DNA of 64,000 bases from Nitrospirillum iridis (GTDB lineage: Bacteria > Pseudomonadota > Alphaproteobacteria > Azospirillales > Azospirillaceae), in the NCBI RefSeq assembly GCF_014205765.1, contig NZ_JACIIZ010000005.1, positions 136,837-200,836 on the forward strand, in the 5' to 3' direction. Under the pieces are notes generated by a model. It was not told the DNA's origin and did no database searches. It was given only the letters and a program-made list of their open reading frames with translations. Positions 1 through 8,650 of this stretch are shown piece after piece. Every line of letters begins with the position of its first letter. Within the stretch, counting starts at the first letter, position 1. A program made the translations under genes and the position numbers.

Positions 1-70
1 CCAGCGCCGCGATGCCATAGCCGACGATGGGGGCCATGAAGATGCCGGCGACATCCAGTTCGGCGAACAC
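1..70 (-). CDS. DUF1656 (AaeX-like) inner-membrane protein, N-terminal fragment
   Basis: Only the first 23 codons lie in the window; the gene runs off the left edge. A GTG start at 70-68 opens a frame reading FAELDVAGIFMAPIVGYG, with a hydrophobic segment right after a short acidic start. This resembles the N-terminus of DUF1656 proteins, small two-helix membrane proteins that sit beside HlyD/EmrA-type and FUSC-type efflux components. The family call rests on a short stretch and the efflux partners are outside the window. Confidence 0.5.
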   Translation of the reverse strand, partial: MFAELDVAGIFMAPIVGYGIAAL

Positions 71-103
71 GAGAGGAAACCTCGGTGGAAAGGAAAGGAA
101 AGG

Positions 104-145
104 AAAAGAAAAGGACGTGGCCGCAGACCACGTCCTTTTCTGTGC
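104..145 (-). terminator. Rho-independent terminator of the downstream-facing lipoprotein gene
   Basis: A perfect 12-bp stem (109-120 with 128-139) encloses a 7-nt loop. On the minus strand the stem is followed by a pyrimidine/T-rich run, which fits termination of the minus-strand lipoprotein gene at 287-646. Confidence 0.8.
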
Positions 146-286
146 CGTGGCGTGCCCGACGACCCGATGGGAGGGGGAAGCCGGCGGGCGCTGCCACGAC
201 CGGGGTGGGGGAAGCGGAACCGGATCTACCGCCCATCCCCACCCCAAAGTCTTTGGGGAGTATCCCCGTCAGTGGGCCATCCCCAT

Positions 287-646
287 TTAGTTGGCCATCA
301 GGGTCTGCTGCGTCAGGGCGGCGTCCAGGTTGTCGACACAGGCCGAGAACGCGGACGTGCCGGGGGTGACGCCGGCCTGGGCGCAGGCCTGCTGCTCACG
401 GCCCACCTGGGGCGACACGGCCTGGGCGTGGCCGCCCTTGGCCTGGGTCAGCACGGCGGTACAGGCGGCGAAGTCGGCGTTGGCCGGATACAGGCCCATG
501 GCCTGGCACGCCTGATGAACGGCCGGCGTCACCACCACCTCGCCACCCGCGGCGGCACAGGCCGACAGGGGGATCGCCACGACCAGCACGGCGGCGGCGG
601 CGAAGGGGGCGGCGGTACGGGCGGACTTCTTCAACAGCGCGAACAT
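287..646 (-). CDS. Small lipoprotein with a twice-repeated Cys motif
   Basis: The protein has 119 residues. The N-terminus is basic (KKSAR), followed by a hydrophobic stretch and a lipobox LSAC, so it is probably a lipoprotein cleaved before Cys30. The mature part holds two copies of the pattern C-x3-G-x2-P-x4-F-x2-C-x3-L: CQAMGLYPANADFAAC and CAQAGVTPGTSAFSAC, spaced about 40 residues apart. The regular Cys pairs suggest two small disulfide-stapled helical hairpins in the periplasm. I do not recognise a named family. The gene is monocistronic and ends at a strong terminator. Confidence 0.75.
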   Translation of the reverse strand: MFALLKKSARTAAPFAAAAVLVVAIPLSACAAAGGEVVVTPAVHQACQAMGLYPANADFAACTAVLTQAKGGHAQAVSPQVGREQQACAQAGVTPGTSAFSACVDNLDAALTQQTLMAN

Positions 647-953
647 TCAAACATCTCCGTCAATCAACCGGGCCGCGTCCTGTGAGGTCCAGCGCCTTCA
701 GTCGGCGCGGTCGTTGGTGAGACGAACTATGCGCCCGGCTGTTGCGGTGCGTCTAATATATGGATGGTATGTTTTCGATATCTAAATCATATGGCATGAC
801 GATCAAAATCCGTGATCGTCAGGCGCTTGAGAAACTATTGGAGGGCAAGCGGCGCAGGCCCCCAAATATTCAGTGCCCACACCCCAAAGGGGCCACAATG
901 ACCAAGGGTTCTTGGCCACCCCTCGGGAGAGGTGACGAACAACGGACAAGAAC
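647..953. other. Divergent intergenic region, no gene seen
   Basis: This is the gap between the divergent lipoprotein and CoA-transferase genes. Its middle (about 750-830) is clearly more AT-rich than the surroundings and probably holds the promoters. A 72-codon frame at 760-978 shows no family features and runs into the CoA-transferase start. I see no convincing operator or structured RNA. Confidence 0.5.
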
Positions 954-2471
954 ATGGTTAGAGAGCGAATTCGCCTGAGCAGCCTGCACGACCGCATCAT
1001 GAGCGCCGATCAGGCGGCCAGCCTGATCCAGGATGGCATGACGGTGGGCATGAGCGGCTTCACCCGGGCCGGTGACGCCAAGGCCGTCCCGCTGGCCTTG
1101 ATCGCCCGCGGCAAGGCCGAGCCCCTGCACATCAACCTGCTGACCGGCGCCTCCCTGGGCAACGACCTGGACGGCATGCTGGCCGACGCCGGCATGCTGA
1201 AACGCCGCCTGCCCTTCCAGGCCGACGCCCGCCTGCGCGCCGCCATCAACCGGGGCGAGGTCATGTTCATCGACCAGCACCTGTCGGAGATGGTCGAGCA
1301 GCTGCGCTCCGGCGCCTTGGGCCACCTGGACTGCGCCGTCATCGAGGCCACGGCCATCACCGAGACGGGCGCCATCGTCCCCACCACCTCCGTCGGCAAT
1401 TCCGCCAGCTTCGCCATCCTGGCCGAGCGGGTGATCGTGGAGATCAACCTGGCCCAGCCGGCGGAGCTGGAGGGGCTGCACGACATCTACATCCCCAAGC
1501 GCCGCCCGGCGCGCGAGCCCATTGAGCTGACCAAGGCGTCCGATCGGGTGGGCACCCCCGCCATCCAGATCGACCCGGCCAAGATCGCCGCCATCGTGGT
1601 GACCAACCAGCCGGACAGCGCCACCACCCTGCAGGCCCCCGACGCCGACACCAGCGCCATCTCCCGCCACCTGATCACCTTCCTGGAGCGGGAGGTACTG
1701 GCCGGACGCCTGCCCCGGCATCTGCCGCCGTTGCAGGCCGGCATCGGCGCCATCGCCAACGCCGTGCTGTCCGGCCTGAAGGACAGCCCCTTCACCGATC
1801 TGGAGCTGTACAGCGAAGTGCTGCAGGACAGCGCGTTCGAGCTGTTCGAGGCGGGCAAGCTGGCCTTCGCCTCCGCCTCCAGCATCGTGCTGACGGCACC
1901 GATGATGGCCAAGGTCATGCCCGCCATCGCGAACTACCGCGACCGCGTCATCCTGCGCCCGCAGGAGGTCAGCAACCATCCCGAGGTGGTGCGGCGCCTG
2001 GGCCTGATCGCCATCAACACCGCCATCGAGTGCGACATCTACGGCAACGTGAATTCCACCCACGTCAACGGCACGCACATGATGAACGGCATCGGCGGCT
2101 CGGGCGATTTCGCCCGCAATGCCCAGCTGTCGGTCTTCGTCACCAAATCGCTGGCCAAGGACGGCCGCATCTCCAGCATCGTGCCCATGGTGACGCACGT
2201 GGACCATACCGAGCATGACGTGGACGTCATCGTCACCGAGCGCGGCCTGGCCGACCTGCGCGGCCTGGCCCCGCGGGAGCGGGCGCGGGCGATCATGGAG
2301 AACTGCCTGCACCCCAGCTATCGCGACCAGATGGCGGACTACGTGCGCCGCGCCGTCGCGCGGGGCGGCCAGACCCCGCACATCCTGGAAGAGGCGTTCA
2401 GCTGGCACACCCGCGCACGCGAGACCGGCAGCATGCTGGCAGCACCGGCGCAGGAGGCCTTGTCCGCGTAA
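954..2471 (+). CDS. Acetyl-CoA hydrolase/transferase family, succinyl-CoA:acetate (propionate) CoA-transferase type
   Basis: At 505 residues this is the normal length for the AarC/ScpC/Cat1 family of class I CoA-transferases. These move CoA between succinyl-CoA and acetate or propionate in the cytoplasm. The catalytic glutamate sits in YSEVLQD (Glu288), after the glycine-rich QAGIGAIANAV (261-271). The C-terminal domain carries the conserved NVNSTH...GIGGSGDFARN region (about 365-389), then TERGLADLRGL. The ATG at 954 is the first start after an in-frame stop at 933 and has only a weak ribosome site. The gene stands alone and ends at a strong terminator. Substrate choice cannot be told from sequence alone. 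Confidence 0.9.
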   Translation: MVRERIRLSSLHDRIMSADQAASLIQDGMTVGMSGFTRAGDAKAVPLALIARGKAEPLHINLLTGASLGNDLDGMLADAGMLKRRLPFQADARLRAAINRGEVMFIDQHLSEMVEQLRSGALGHLDCAVIEATAITETGAIVPTTSVGNSASFAILAERVIVEINLAQPAELEGLHDIYIPKRRPAREPIELTKASDRVGTPAIQIDPAKIAAIVVTNQPDSATTLQAPDADTSAISRHLITFLEREVLAGRLPRHLPPLQAGIGAIANAVLSGLKDSPFTDLELYSEVLQDSAFELFEAGKLAFASASSIVLTAPMMAKVMPAIANYRDRVILRPQEVSNHPEVVRRLGLIAINTAIECDIYGNVNSTHVNGTHMMNGIGGSGDFARNAQLSVFVTKSLAKDGRISSIVPMVTHVDHTEHDVDVIVTERGLADLRGLAPRERARAIMENCLHPSYRDQMADYVRRAVARGGQTPHILEEAFSWHTRARETGSMLAAPAQEALSA

Positions 2472-2503
2472 AAGCGGCCGACGCCGTCAAAGGGGTCGAC
2501 CGG

Positions 2504-2541
2504 AAAAAGCCCGGTTCCAACAATGGGACCGGGCTTTTCTT
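2504..2541. terminator. Bidirectional terminator between CoA-transferase and eipB
   Basis: A 14-bp stem (2505-2518 with 2525-2538, one G-U pair) closes a 6-nt loop. An A run precedes it and a T run follows it. It lies between convergent genes and can serve both strands. Confidence 0.85.
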
Positions 2542-2555
2542 TGCGCGCGACAAAG

Positions 2556-3458
2556 TCAGCAGGCGGGCTTGGGCAGGGGCTCCAACGCCATCAACTCGGC
2601 CCGCACCTTGAAGTCGCCATAGTCGATCAGCATCGACTGCACGATGCCGTTGTCCATCAGCATCATGGCGGTGTCGTAGTCGGGCAGCGCCTGCTGCTCG
2701 TCATTGGGGAAGAACGCCAGGTGGACCGGCCAGGCCTTGTCCTTGTGCAGGGCGGCCACGACGATGGCGTCCTTGGCCAGGGGCTTGGCCTTGCCGATGA
2801 CGGCCGACACCGGCCCCGCCTCCTCCGCCTCCGACCCGTCGAAGACGGGGCGGACATAGACGGGCGCATCGCCATGGCGGGCCTGGTCGATCAGCAGCAG
2901 CGTATGGGCCGTGGGGAAGACGGTGCCGGGCGCCAGCTGGACATCCTGCGGCTTCGGCTTCTCGAAATGGGCCACGCCACCGTCCTCGCCGGACAGGGTG
3001 GCCACCCCCTTCATCTCCTCATCCGGCTGGCCGGTGGTCTGCTTGCGGACGTTGAAGCGGTAGACGCTGCCGTCCTTGGCCTCCCACGTCGTGTAGCTGG
3101 TGGTCATCTCCTGGTCGTCCGCCTCGGAATAGAGGAAGCGGATCTGGAAGCGCTGTTCCGTCGTCCAACCGCGGCAGACGTCGTTCCAGGCGAAGTTCAT
3201 GGCGCCGACCACGCCGGTGACCCGGCTGCCTTCCTTGGAAGAGGCCAGCGTCAGGCGGTAGGCCGCGCGGTGGGGCGACATCTGGGCGCCCAGTGCCGCC
3301 ACCGTGGCCGCCATCGGCCCCCCGGCGGAAGGGGGGCTGACGCCCGGTGTCGCCGCCGGCGAAGGAGCCGCCGCCGGGGTCGTGGCCCCCCAGGAGGCCG
3401 CCGGCAGAGCCAGCGCGGCCAGGGAGGCCAAACCCATGCTCACCAGACGTGCGCGCAT
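2556..3458 (-). CDS. eipB: EipB family (DUF1849) periplasmic cell-envelope integrity protein
   Basis: The protein has 300 residues when started at ATG 3458. That start gives a basic n-region and a hydrophobic signal peptide ending near PAASWGA, then a Pro/Ala linker. The longer open frame upstream is GC-rich shadow. The mature domain matches DUF1849/EipB: AAYRLTLASS, NFAWNDVCRGWTTEQRF and a late GTVFPTAHTLLLIDQA. EipB is a secreted beta-spiral protein needed for envelope integrity in Brucella. The conserved Cys pair (in DVCRGW and the C-terminal Cys of PKPAC) fits the disulfide known in the family. Single gene, convergent with the CoA-transferase gene. Confidence 0.85.
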   Translation of the reverse strand: MRARLVSMGLASLAALALPAASWGATTPAAAPSPAATPGVSPPSAGGPMAATVAALGAQMSPHRAAYRLTLASSKEGSRVTGVVGAMNFAWNDVCRGWTTEQRFQIRFLYSEADDQEMTTSYTTWEAKDGSVYRFNVRKQTTGQPDEEMKGVATLSGEDGGVAHFEKPKPQDVQLAPGTVFPTAHTLLLIDQARHGDAPVYVRPVFDGSEAEEAGPVSAVIGKAKPLAKDAIVVAALHKDKAWPVHLAFFPNDEQQALPDYDTAMMLMDNGIVQSMLIDYGDFKVRAELMALEPLPKPAC

Positions 3459-3811
3459 TCTTCTCGTCACTCTCGCTACCTCGATCCGGGTGTCACCATG
3501 AATCCGGCCCGACCCCGGGACCCCAGCATGCCGTGTCCCGGGGGCCGCCGCCAAGCATCTTGTCGTCGCGGGGGCATACACCGGCCGTCCCCCTGGTGAT
3601 ACGGCCGGCCGCCGGCGACCTTGTCGGCGGCCGTGAGGGGCAGACATTGCCGATGGGGTCTGCCGAAAGGGGGTCGGCAGAAATTGCCGCATGGGGCCCC
3701 TTCCCCCCTCCTGCAAAACGCGAACCCTGATATTCCAATAGCTTAATGCGCGGCATGGGCCTTGCGAACTCCCCCACGCGTCACCCCCGACGCCCAAACG
3801 GAGTAGCGCCC
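3459..3811. other. Divergent intergenic region with two hairpins
   Basis: This gap separates eipB (minus) from the GGDEF gene (plus). It holds a 9-bp inverted repeat (3606-3614 with 3625-3633) and an 8-bp one (3659-3666 with 3674-3681). Neither has a T tract. The Shine-Dalgarno GGAG of the GGDEF gene lies at 3800-3803. No further gene is supported. Confidence 0.5.
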
Positions 3812-4489
3812 ATGACCCCGCCGGACACCGCCCTGCCCCTGATGCCCGCCATCAACCTGACCCTGCCCCGGGGCCAGATGCCGGTCGGCCTGCGCGGCCC
3901 GGAGGCGGCGGCCAGCCTGAACCAGCTGCTGGTGCAGGAAATGGCCATGCGCCTGGCGGACGCCGAACGCATCATCACCGAGCAACGCGACCGCATCGAT
4001 TACCTGGAAACGCTGAGCACCACGGACGAGCTGACCGGCCTGCTGAACCGCCGCGGCTTCCAGGTCGCCTTCCGTCGCGAGCTGGCGGGCGCCCGGCGCG
4101 GCGGCCGGGGGGGCGTGCTGGTGATGGTGGACCTGGACGGCTTCAAGCGCATCAACGATGTGCACGGCCACCAGGCCGGCGACGCCTACCTGCGCGTGGT
4201 GGCACGCACCCTGGCCGACCATGTTCGCGCCCAGGACGTCGTGGCCCGCCTGGGTGGCGATGAATTCGCCGTGCTGCTGACCCGGGTGGCGCCCGACCAG
4301 GGCAGGGCGCGCGCCGAGGCCTTGTCGCACACCTTGCACCAGGCGGCGCTGGACTGGCAGACCCACACCCTGCCGCTGAAGGCCAGCTTCGGCTGCCAGG
4401 CCTACGGCGCCGACGACCGCGAGGACGAGGTGCTGCACCGCGCCGACGTGCTGATGTACCAGACCAAGGCGGCCAGGAAAGCGGCGTAA
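3812..4489 (+). CDS. GGDEF diguanylate cyclase
   Basis: This 225-residue cytoplasmic protein makes cyclic di-GMP from two GTP. The N-terminal 65 residues end in a predicted coiled-coil (ADAERIITEQRDRIDYLETL), followed by the GGDEF domain: TTDELTGLLNRRGF, DLDGFKRINDVHGHQAGD, then the active-site loop GGDEF (148-152). An inhibitory I-site RAQD (139-142) lies exactly five residues before the active site, so product feedback is expected. There is no membrane segment or receiver domain, so the input signal is unknown. The start at 3812 follows GGAG at 8-nt spacing. Confidence 0.92.
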   Translation: MTPPDTALPLMPAINLTLPRGQMPVGLRGPEAAASLNQLLVQEMAMRLADAERIITEQRDRIDYLETLSTTDELTGLLNRRGFQVAFRRELAGARRGGRGGVLVMVDLDGFKRINDVHGHQAGDAYLRVVARTLADHVRAQDVVARLGGDEFAVLLTRVAPDQGRARAEALSHTLHQAALDWQTHTLPLKASFGCQAYGADDREDEVLHRADVLMYQTKAARKAA

Positions 4490-4500
4490 CGCCGCCGCGG

Positions 4501-4544
4501 GCTATAGCCGGCTGCGTTTAATCGGAACCGCAGCCGGCTATAGC
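4501..4544. repeat. 16-bp perfect inverted repeat downstream of the GGDEF gene
   Basis: Arms 4501-4516 and 4529-4544 are perfectly complementary around a 12-nt loop. There is no T tract. It may act as a terminator or transcript-stabilising stem, or be a REP-like element. Confidence 0.6.
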
Positions 4545-4568
4545 TGAGTCTGTCCGCGAGCAGCTTCA

Positions 4569-4596
4569 CGCCCAAAGGCGATTCCACCTTTGGGCG
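4569..4596. repeat. 10-bp perfect inverted repeat
   Basis: Arms 4569-4578 and 4587-4596 pair perfectly across an 8-nt loop. It is the second of two stems between the convergent GGDEF and DUF1579 genes, again without a T tract. Confidence 0.55.
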
Positions 4597-4653
4597 ATCT
4601 GCTCTAGTCTTGGCGCTACGGAAAAGAGCGGCGCGCATGAACCGGGAAAGGCC

Positions 4654-5133
4654 TCACCCCTCCCGACGGTAGGTGCCTTTCAGGAAGGGTGTCCAGGTCA
4701 GGCCGCCGTCGGTGGAGCGGTCGATGGCGGTTTCCATGTGGTCGGGCACCGGCCACCAATAGCGATGCCGGGCACGGCCGCGCGGCGAGGTGCGGATGAA
4801 GGTGAAGCCCTCGCCGCCCGGCTCCCCCGCCCCGTCCACCGGCCCCCACAGGCCGGGCGCCGGCGTCGCCGGCACATAACCCATGTCGTCGAACCAGAAC
4901 AGCAGGTAGACCGACACGTCCGGGTCCCAGGTCAGAACGCCGTGCGCGGTGAAGCCGCCGTCGGCGCCCCGGTCCAACGCGTAGTCCAGCAGCAGATGAT
5001 GGTCGTTCAGCGCGGCGCGCACGCTCATGGCCCCCGCGCCCATGCCGCCCGCGCCGAACGGGCTGGGCAGGACGCCGTCCGTGCCCGTCCAGTCGCCGAT
5101 GAAGACGGATAACCGCCGCATTTCCTCATGCAT
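4654..5133 (-). CDS. DUF1579 family protein
   Basis: The 159-residue cytoplasmic protein begins RRLSVFIGDWTGTDG, the typical opening of DUF1579. It continues with regularly spaced beta-strands ending ...HMETAIDRSTDGGLTWTPFLKGTYRR, like lipocalin/THAP4-type small beta barrels. No signal peptide and no function are known for the family. It lies 27 nt downstream of the M16 protease gene on the same strand, so the two are probably co-transcribed. Confidence 0.75.
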   Translation of the reverse strand: MHEEMRRLSVFIGDWTGTDGVLPSPFGAGGMGAGAMSVRAALNDHHLLLDYALDRGADGGFTAHGVLTWDPDVSVYLLFWFDDMGYVPATPAPGLWGPVDGAGEPGGEGFTFIRTSPRGRARHRYWWPVPDHMETAIDRSTDGGLTWTPFLKGTYRREG

Positions 5134-5160
5134 GGCGTCTTCCCACTCCCGGGCCCGCCC

Positions 5161-8130
5161 TCAGGGCTTCTTGGCCTCGGCCTTAGGTTCCGCCTTGGCG
5201 TCCTTGGCCTTGGCATCCTTGGGGGCCGGCTGCTTCAGACTGCCGCTGTCCAGGTTCAGCTGGGCGGCGGGAATGACCTCCACCTTGGGGTACTTTTCCC
5301 TCAATGCCGCCAGGAATTGGGCGCTGTCGCCCACCACCACCAGGCTGGTCTGGGCGGGCGCCAGGGTGCGGGCGGCGGCGCGTTGCACCTCCGCCGGCGT
5401 CACGGCCTGGACGCGGGATATGTAGCGGCCGATCTCCGCCAGGTCGACGCCCTGCAAGGCGAGCGAGCCCACCAGGCTGGCCACCCCCTGGGTGCGTTCC
5501 ACCGTGCGGCCGAAATTGCCGATCAGCACCGCCTTGCGGCCCGCCAGTTCGGTCTCGCCCGGCGCCTGGGCGCCCAGCTTGCCCATCTCCGCCATGATCA
5601 GGCCGGCGACCTCGGGGGCGGAGGGGTTCTTGGTCTGGGTGCTGGCCACGAACGGCCCCGGCACGCGACGGAAATCCAGGGCCGAGCCGGCGCCGTAGCT
5701 GAGGCCCCGCTTAATGCGGATTTCCTGGTTCAGGCGTGAGGAATAGCCCACGCCCAGCACGGCGTTGGCGACGGAGGCCGGGTAGTAGTCCGCGTCCGAG
5801 CGGGCCAGGCCCGGCCGTACCACCAGCACCGCCGCCTGGCCGGACTTGGGCAGGTCCACCACCACGGCGCGGCCGGCCGGTTGGGCGGGCGAGGCCGGCA
5901 GCGCCGGCAAGGCCGCCGCCGGCTTGGCCCAGCCACCGAACAGCTTTTCGGCCAGCGCGAAGCCCTGCTCCGCCGTCAGCGGGCCGGCCAGCACCAGGGT
6001 GGCGTTGTCCGGGCGCCACCAGGTGTGGTGATAGGCGACCAAATCCGCCGGCTTCAGGGCCGTCAGCGATTTGGGCGTCCCGGTCAGCGGGTGGCCGTAG
6101 GCGGCATCCGCGTACAGCACGCGCGGCCCCACCAGCTTGGCGAGGCCCGCCGGGTCCTTCAGCGTGACGGACAGGCCGTCCAGCGTCTGGTGCCGCTCCC
6201 GCTCCAGCTCCTCCTTCTGGAAGGCCGGGTTGCGGGCCACGTCGGCGAAGATCTCCAGGGCGGGGGTCGGCACGTCGGCCTTGACCAGCAGCGACAGTTC
6301 CGACCCGTCCCAGCCGGCGGCGGCGGTCAGCGTGCCGCCCAGCGCCTCGACATCGCGCGCGATCTCCGGCGCCGTGCGCGTCTTGGTGCCCTTGGTCAGC
6401 ACCGCCGCCGTCAGTGACGCCGTGCCGGGCAGGCGCGCCGGGTCCACCGCCCCGCCGCCGCCAATGCGCAAGCTGGCCTCGACCAGCGGCACGCCATGCG
6501 TGGGTGCCACGATGACGCGCAGGCCGTTGGCCAGGCGCTTTTCCACCGGCTGGGGCAGCACGGCGTCCACGGCTGGGCCGGCGGTGGGCGGGGCCTGGCG
6601 CTGGTCCGCCGGGGCGGGTTCCACCACCTTCAGATCGGCCGGCACCACCAGGGGGGCGGCGTCGATGGTGGCCGAGGTGGCGACGGTATCCGTGCCCTTC
6701 TCCGCCGCCCCTTGGGACTCGCTGGCAGCCGGAACATAGCGGACGGAAACCTTGGTCTCCGGCTTCAGCCAGGTGGCGGCCACCCGTTTCACGTCGTCGG
6801 CCGTCACCGCCTGGATGTCGGCCAGCAGGCTGTCGGCGCGCTTGGGATCGCCGAAGATGACGGCGGCGCGGGCCAGCAGGCTGGCGCGGCCGTTGGCCGT
6901 CTCCCGCTCCGTCAGCTCATCCGTCACCAGCTGGTTGCGGGCGGCGGCCAGCTCGGCCTCCGTGACACCGTCCTGGGACACCTTGGCCAGTTCGCCCAGC
7001 AGGGCCGTCTCCCCGGCCTCCGCCGTGGCGCCGCCGGCCAGGATGGCACCGATGGCGTAGGCGCCCGGCTGCTGGTTGACCTCCTGGAAGGTGAAGACCT
7101 GGCTGGCCACCTGCTTCTCATAAACCAGCGACTGGTTCAGGCGGCTGCTGTCGCCATGGCCCAGGATGCTGTCCAGCACGATGAGGGCCGGCAGGTCCTT
7201 GTCCGTCGCCTTGGGGAAGGGATAGCTCAGCAGCACGGCCGGCAGGGGCGCGTTGGCCTCCGTGACCGTCAGGGTCTGGGCGGTGGTGCGCGCCGGTTCC
7301 ACCGCCGTGACGCGAGGGATGGCGGTGGCGGGGTGGGTCAGGGGGCCGAAATACCTGTCGACCCAGGCGTCCAGCTCCGCCGGCTTGAAGTTGCCCACCA
7401 CCACCAGGGTGGCGTTGTCCGGCCGGTAGTAGGTGGCGTGGAAGGCCTGCACATCCTTCAGGGTGGCGGCGTCAAGATCCTCGATGCTGCCGATGCCGGG
7501 GCGGCCGTAGGGGTGCACCTTGAAGCTGACCTGGGGGAACATGAGGTAGAACAGCTTGCCATAGGGCTGGGCCAGCACGCGCTGGCGCAGCTCCTCCTTC
7601 ACCACGTCGCGCTCGGACTTGAAGTTCTCCTCATCCACGACGAGGGAGCCCATGCGCTCCGCCTCCGCCCACAGGATGCGCTCCAGATGGTTGGCGGGCA
7701 CCGTCTCGAAATAATCGGTGTAGTCGGCGTTGGTGGAGGCGTTGTTGTAGCCGCCGACATCCTCCGTCAGGCGGTCGAACTGCTCCGCCGCCATGTCGCG
7801 CGTGCTCTTGAACATCATGTGTTCGAAGAGATGGGCGAAGCCGCTGCGCCCCTTGGGATCATCCTTGGACCCGACGCTGTACCACACCTGCACCGACACG
7901 GTGGGGGTGGAGGCGTCGGGCAAGGCGATGACCTTCAAGCCATTGGCCAAGGTGCGCGTGGTGAACGCCAGCGGCGGCACCGACACCTTGCCACCCACTG
8001 CGCCCCCCGGCACCTCCGCCCCCGGCACGATGGGCGTATCCGCCCCACCGCCCGCGGCGAACGCCGGCAGGCTGGAGCAAAGCGCGGTCGTCAGGGTCAG
8101 GGCCGCGAGGGTGCGGGTGAAGCGCATCAT
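5161..8130 (-). CDS. Exported M16 (insulinase-like) metalloprotease, two-domain fusion
   Basis: 989 residues with a signal peptide (basic start, hydrophobic core, cleavage near LPAFA-AGG), so it acts in the periplasm. The N-terminal half carries the inverted zinc motif HLFEH (100-104), with the downstream glutamate in the NFKSERDVVKEEL segment, and is the catalytic M16 unit. The second half (from about residue 530, VEKRLANGLRVIVAP) has the M16 fold but lacks the HxxEH motif, as in PqqL/YmxG-type fused proteins. The tail is rich in Lys/Ala/Glu. The substrate is unknown. Probably an operon with the DUF1579 gene. Confidence 0.9.
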   Translation of the reverse strand: MMRFTRTLAALTLTTALCSSLPAFAAGGGADTPIVPGAEVPGGAVGGKVSVPPLAFTTRTLANGLKVIALPDASTPTVSVQVWYSVGSKDDPKGRSGFAHLFEHMMFKSTRDMAAEQFDRLTEDVGGYNNASTNADYTDYFETVPANHLERILWAEAERMGSLVVDEENFKSERDVVKEELRQRVLAQPYGKLFYLMFPQVSFKVHPYGRPGIGSIEDLDAATLKDVQAFHATYYRPDNATLVVVGNFKPAELDAWVDRYFGPLTHPATAIPRVTAVEPARTTAQTLTVTEANAPLPAVLLSYPFPKATDKDLPALIVLDSILGHGDSSRLNQSLVYEKQVASQVFTFQEVNQQPGAYAIGAILAGGATAEAGETALLGELAKVSQDGVTEAELAAARNQLVTDELTERETANGRASLLARAAVIFGDPKRADSLLADIQAVTADDVKRVAATWLKPETKVSVRYVPAASESQGAAEKGTDTVATSATIDAAPLVVPADLKVVEPAPADQRQAPPTAGPAVDAVLPQPVEKRLANGLRVIVAPTHGVPLVEASLRIGGGGAVDPARLPGTASLTAAVLTKGTKTRTAPEIARDVEALGGTLTAAAGWDGSELSLLVKADVPTPALEIFADVARNPAFQKEELERERHQTLDGLSVTLKDPAGLAKLVGPRVLYADAAYGHPLTGTPKSLTALKPADLVAYHHTWWRPDNATLVLAGPLTAEQGFALAEKLFGGWAKPAAALPALPASPAQPAGRAVVVDLPKSGQAAVLVVRPGLARSDADYYPASVANAVLGVGYSSRLNQEIRIKRGLSYGAGSALDFRRVPGPFVASTQTKNPSAPEVAGLIMAEMGKLGAQAPGETELAGRKAVLIGNFGRTVERTQGVASLVGSLALQGVDLAEIGRYISRVQAVTPAEVQRAAARTLAPAQTSLVVVGDSAQFLAALREKYPKVEVIPAAQLNLDSGSLKQPAPKDAKAKDAKAEPKAEAKKP

Positions 8131-8146
8131 GGGTGCCGTCTTCCTT

Positions 8147-8176
8147 CTTGGGACACGAGGCCTTGGGACACGAGGC
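8147..8176. repeat. Two tandem copies of a 15-bp unit before the M16 gene
   Basis: The unit CTTGGGACACGAGGC occurs twice head-to-tail (8147-8161, 8162-8176), 17 nt upstream of the M16 start codon. It may be a slippage duplication or a paired regulatory site in the 5' leader. Confidence 0.7.
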
Positions 8177-8299
8177 GTCCGGCGCGGGACGCCCGATAGG
8201 ACCTGGATCCTACATAGCCCAAAAGCGGAAGCAAGCGGCGGGGTATTTGGTTACAACGCGGTAACGGGATGCCCGGGGGAGACGAAGAACGACGAGAGC

Positions 8300-8598
8300 A
8301 CGCACGGCCACTAGGCGCATGGGACGGTGATTGAGGGCTCCAACCTGATCCGGGCGAGGTGGAGCTGACCAATGCCGAGGTGCATGACAGTCAAGCGGAC
8401 CGTAACAAGCCGCTGACCTCGGCGCAACTCCGGTTGAACAAGGGGGTGTCGCCGGTCCGGGCGGGTGTGGAGCAGGCGTTCGCCACCATGAAACGTAACT
8501 ATGGGTATCGGGGTGCCAGCTATCGCAATAGGTGTCATCCGCACCTGATGTGCCATATCGGCAGGACTTTTCGCATAAACGGCAGTGCTTATATTTAG
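8300..8598 (+). pseudogene. IS5-family transposase remnant (C-terminal part)
   Basis: Translated pieces match the end of IS5-group DDE transposases: VELTNAEVHDSQ, then NKPLTSAQLRLNKG, then VRAGVEQAFATMKRNYGYRGASYR, where the final catalytic Glu is in VEQAF. Compared with the family, the part between VHDSQ and NKPL (where DKAY...R normally lies) is deleted. The upstream GSNLIRA segment is in a different frame. No terminal inverted repeats were found. It is a decayed copy lying directly against an AT-rich island. Confidence 0.75.
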
Positions 8599-8650
8599 AA
8601 AGTACTGAGTCAACGGATCAGCCATATCATTTTTTCTGATTTTACTTATA

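Noticed and set aside
760-978. A 72-codon plus-strand frame before the CoA-transferase
   Set aside because: No domain or ribosome site and it overlaps the real start.
870-2408. A 512-codon open frame on the minus strand over the CoA-transferase gene
   Set aside because: It is antisense shadow of high-GC codon use; the translation is His/Gly/Asp-rich with no domain.
8311-8625. A minus-strand frame over the transposase remnant
   Set aside because: The plus-strand translation carries the IS5 C-terminal motifs; the minus frame has none.
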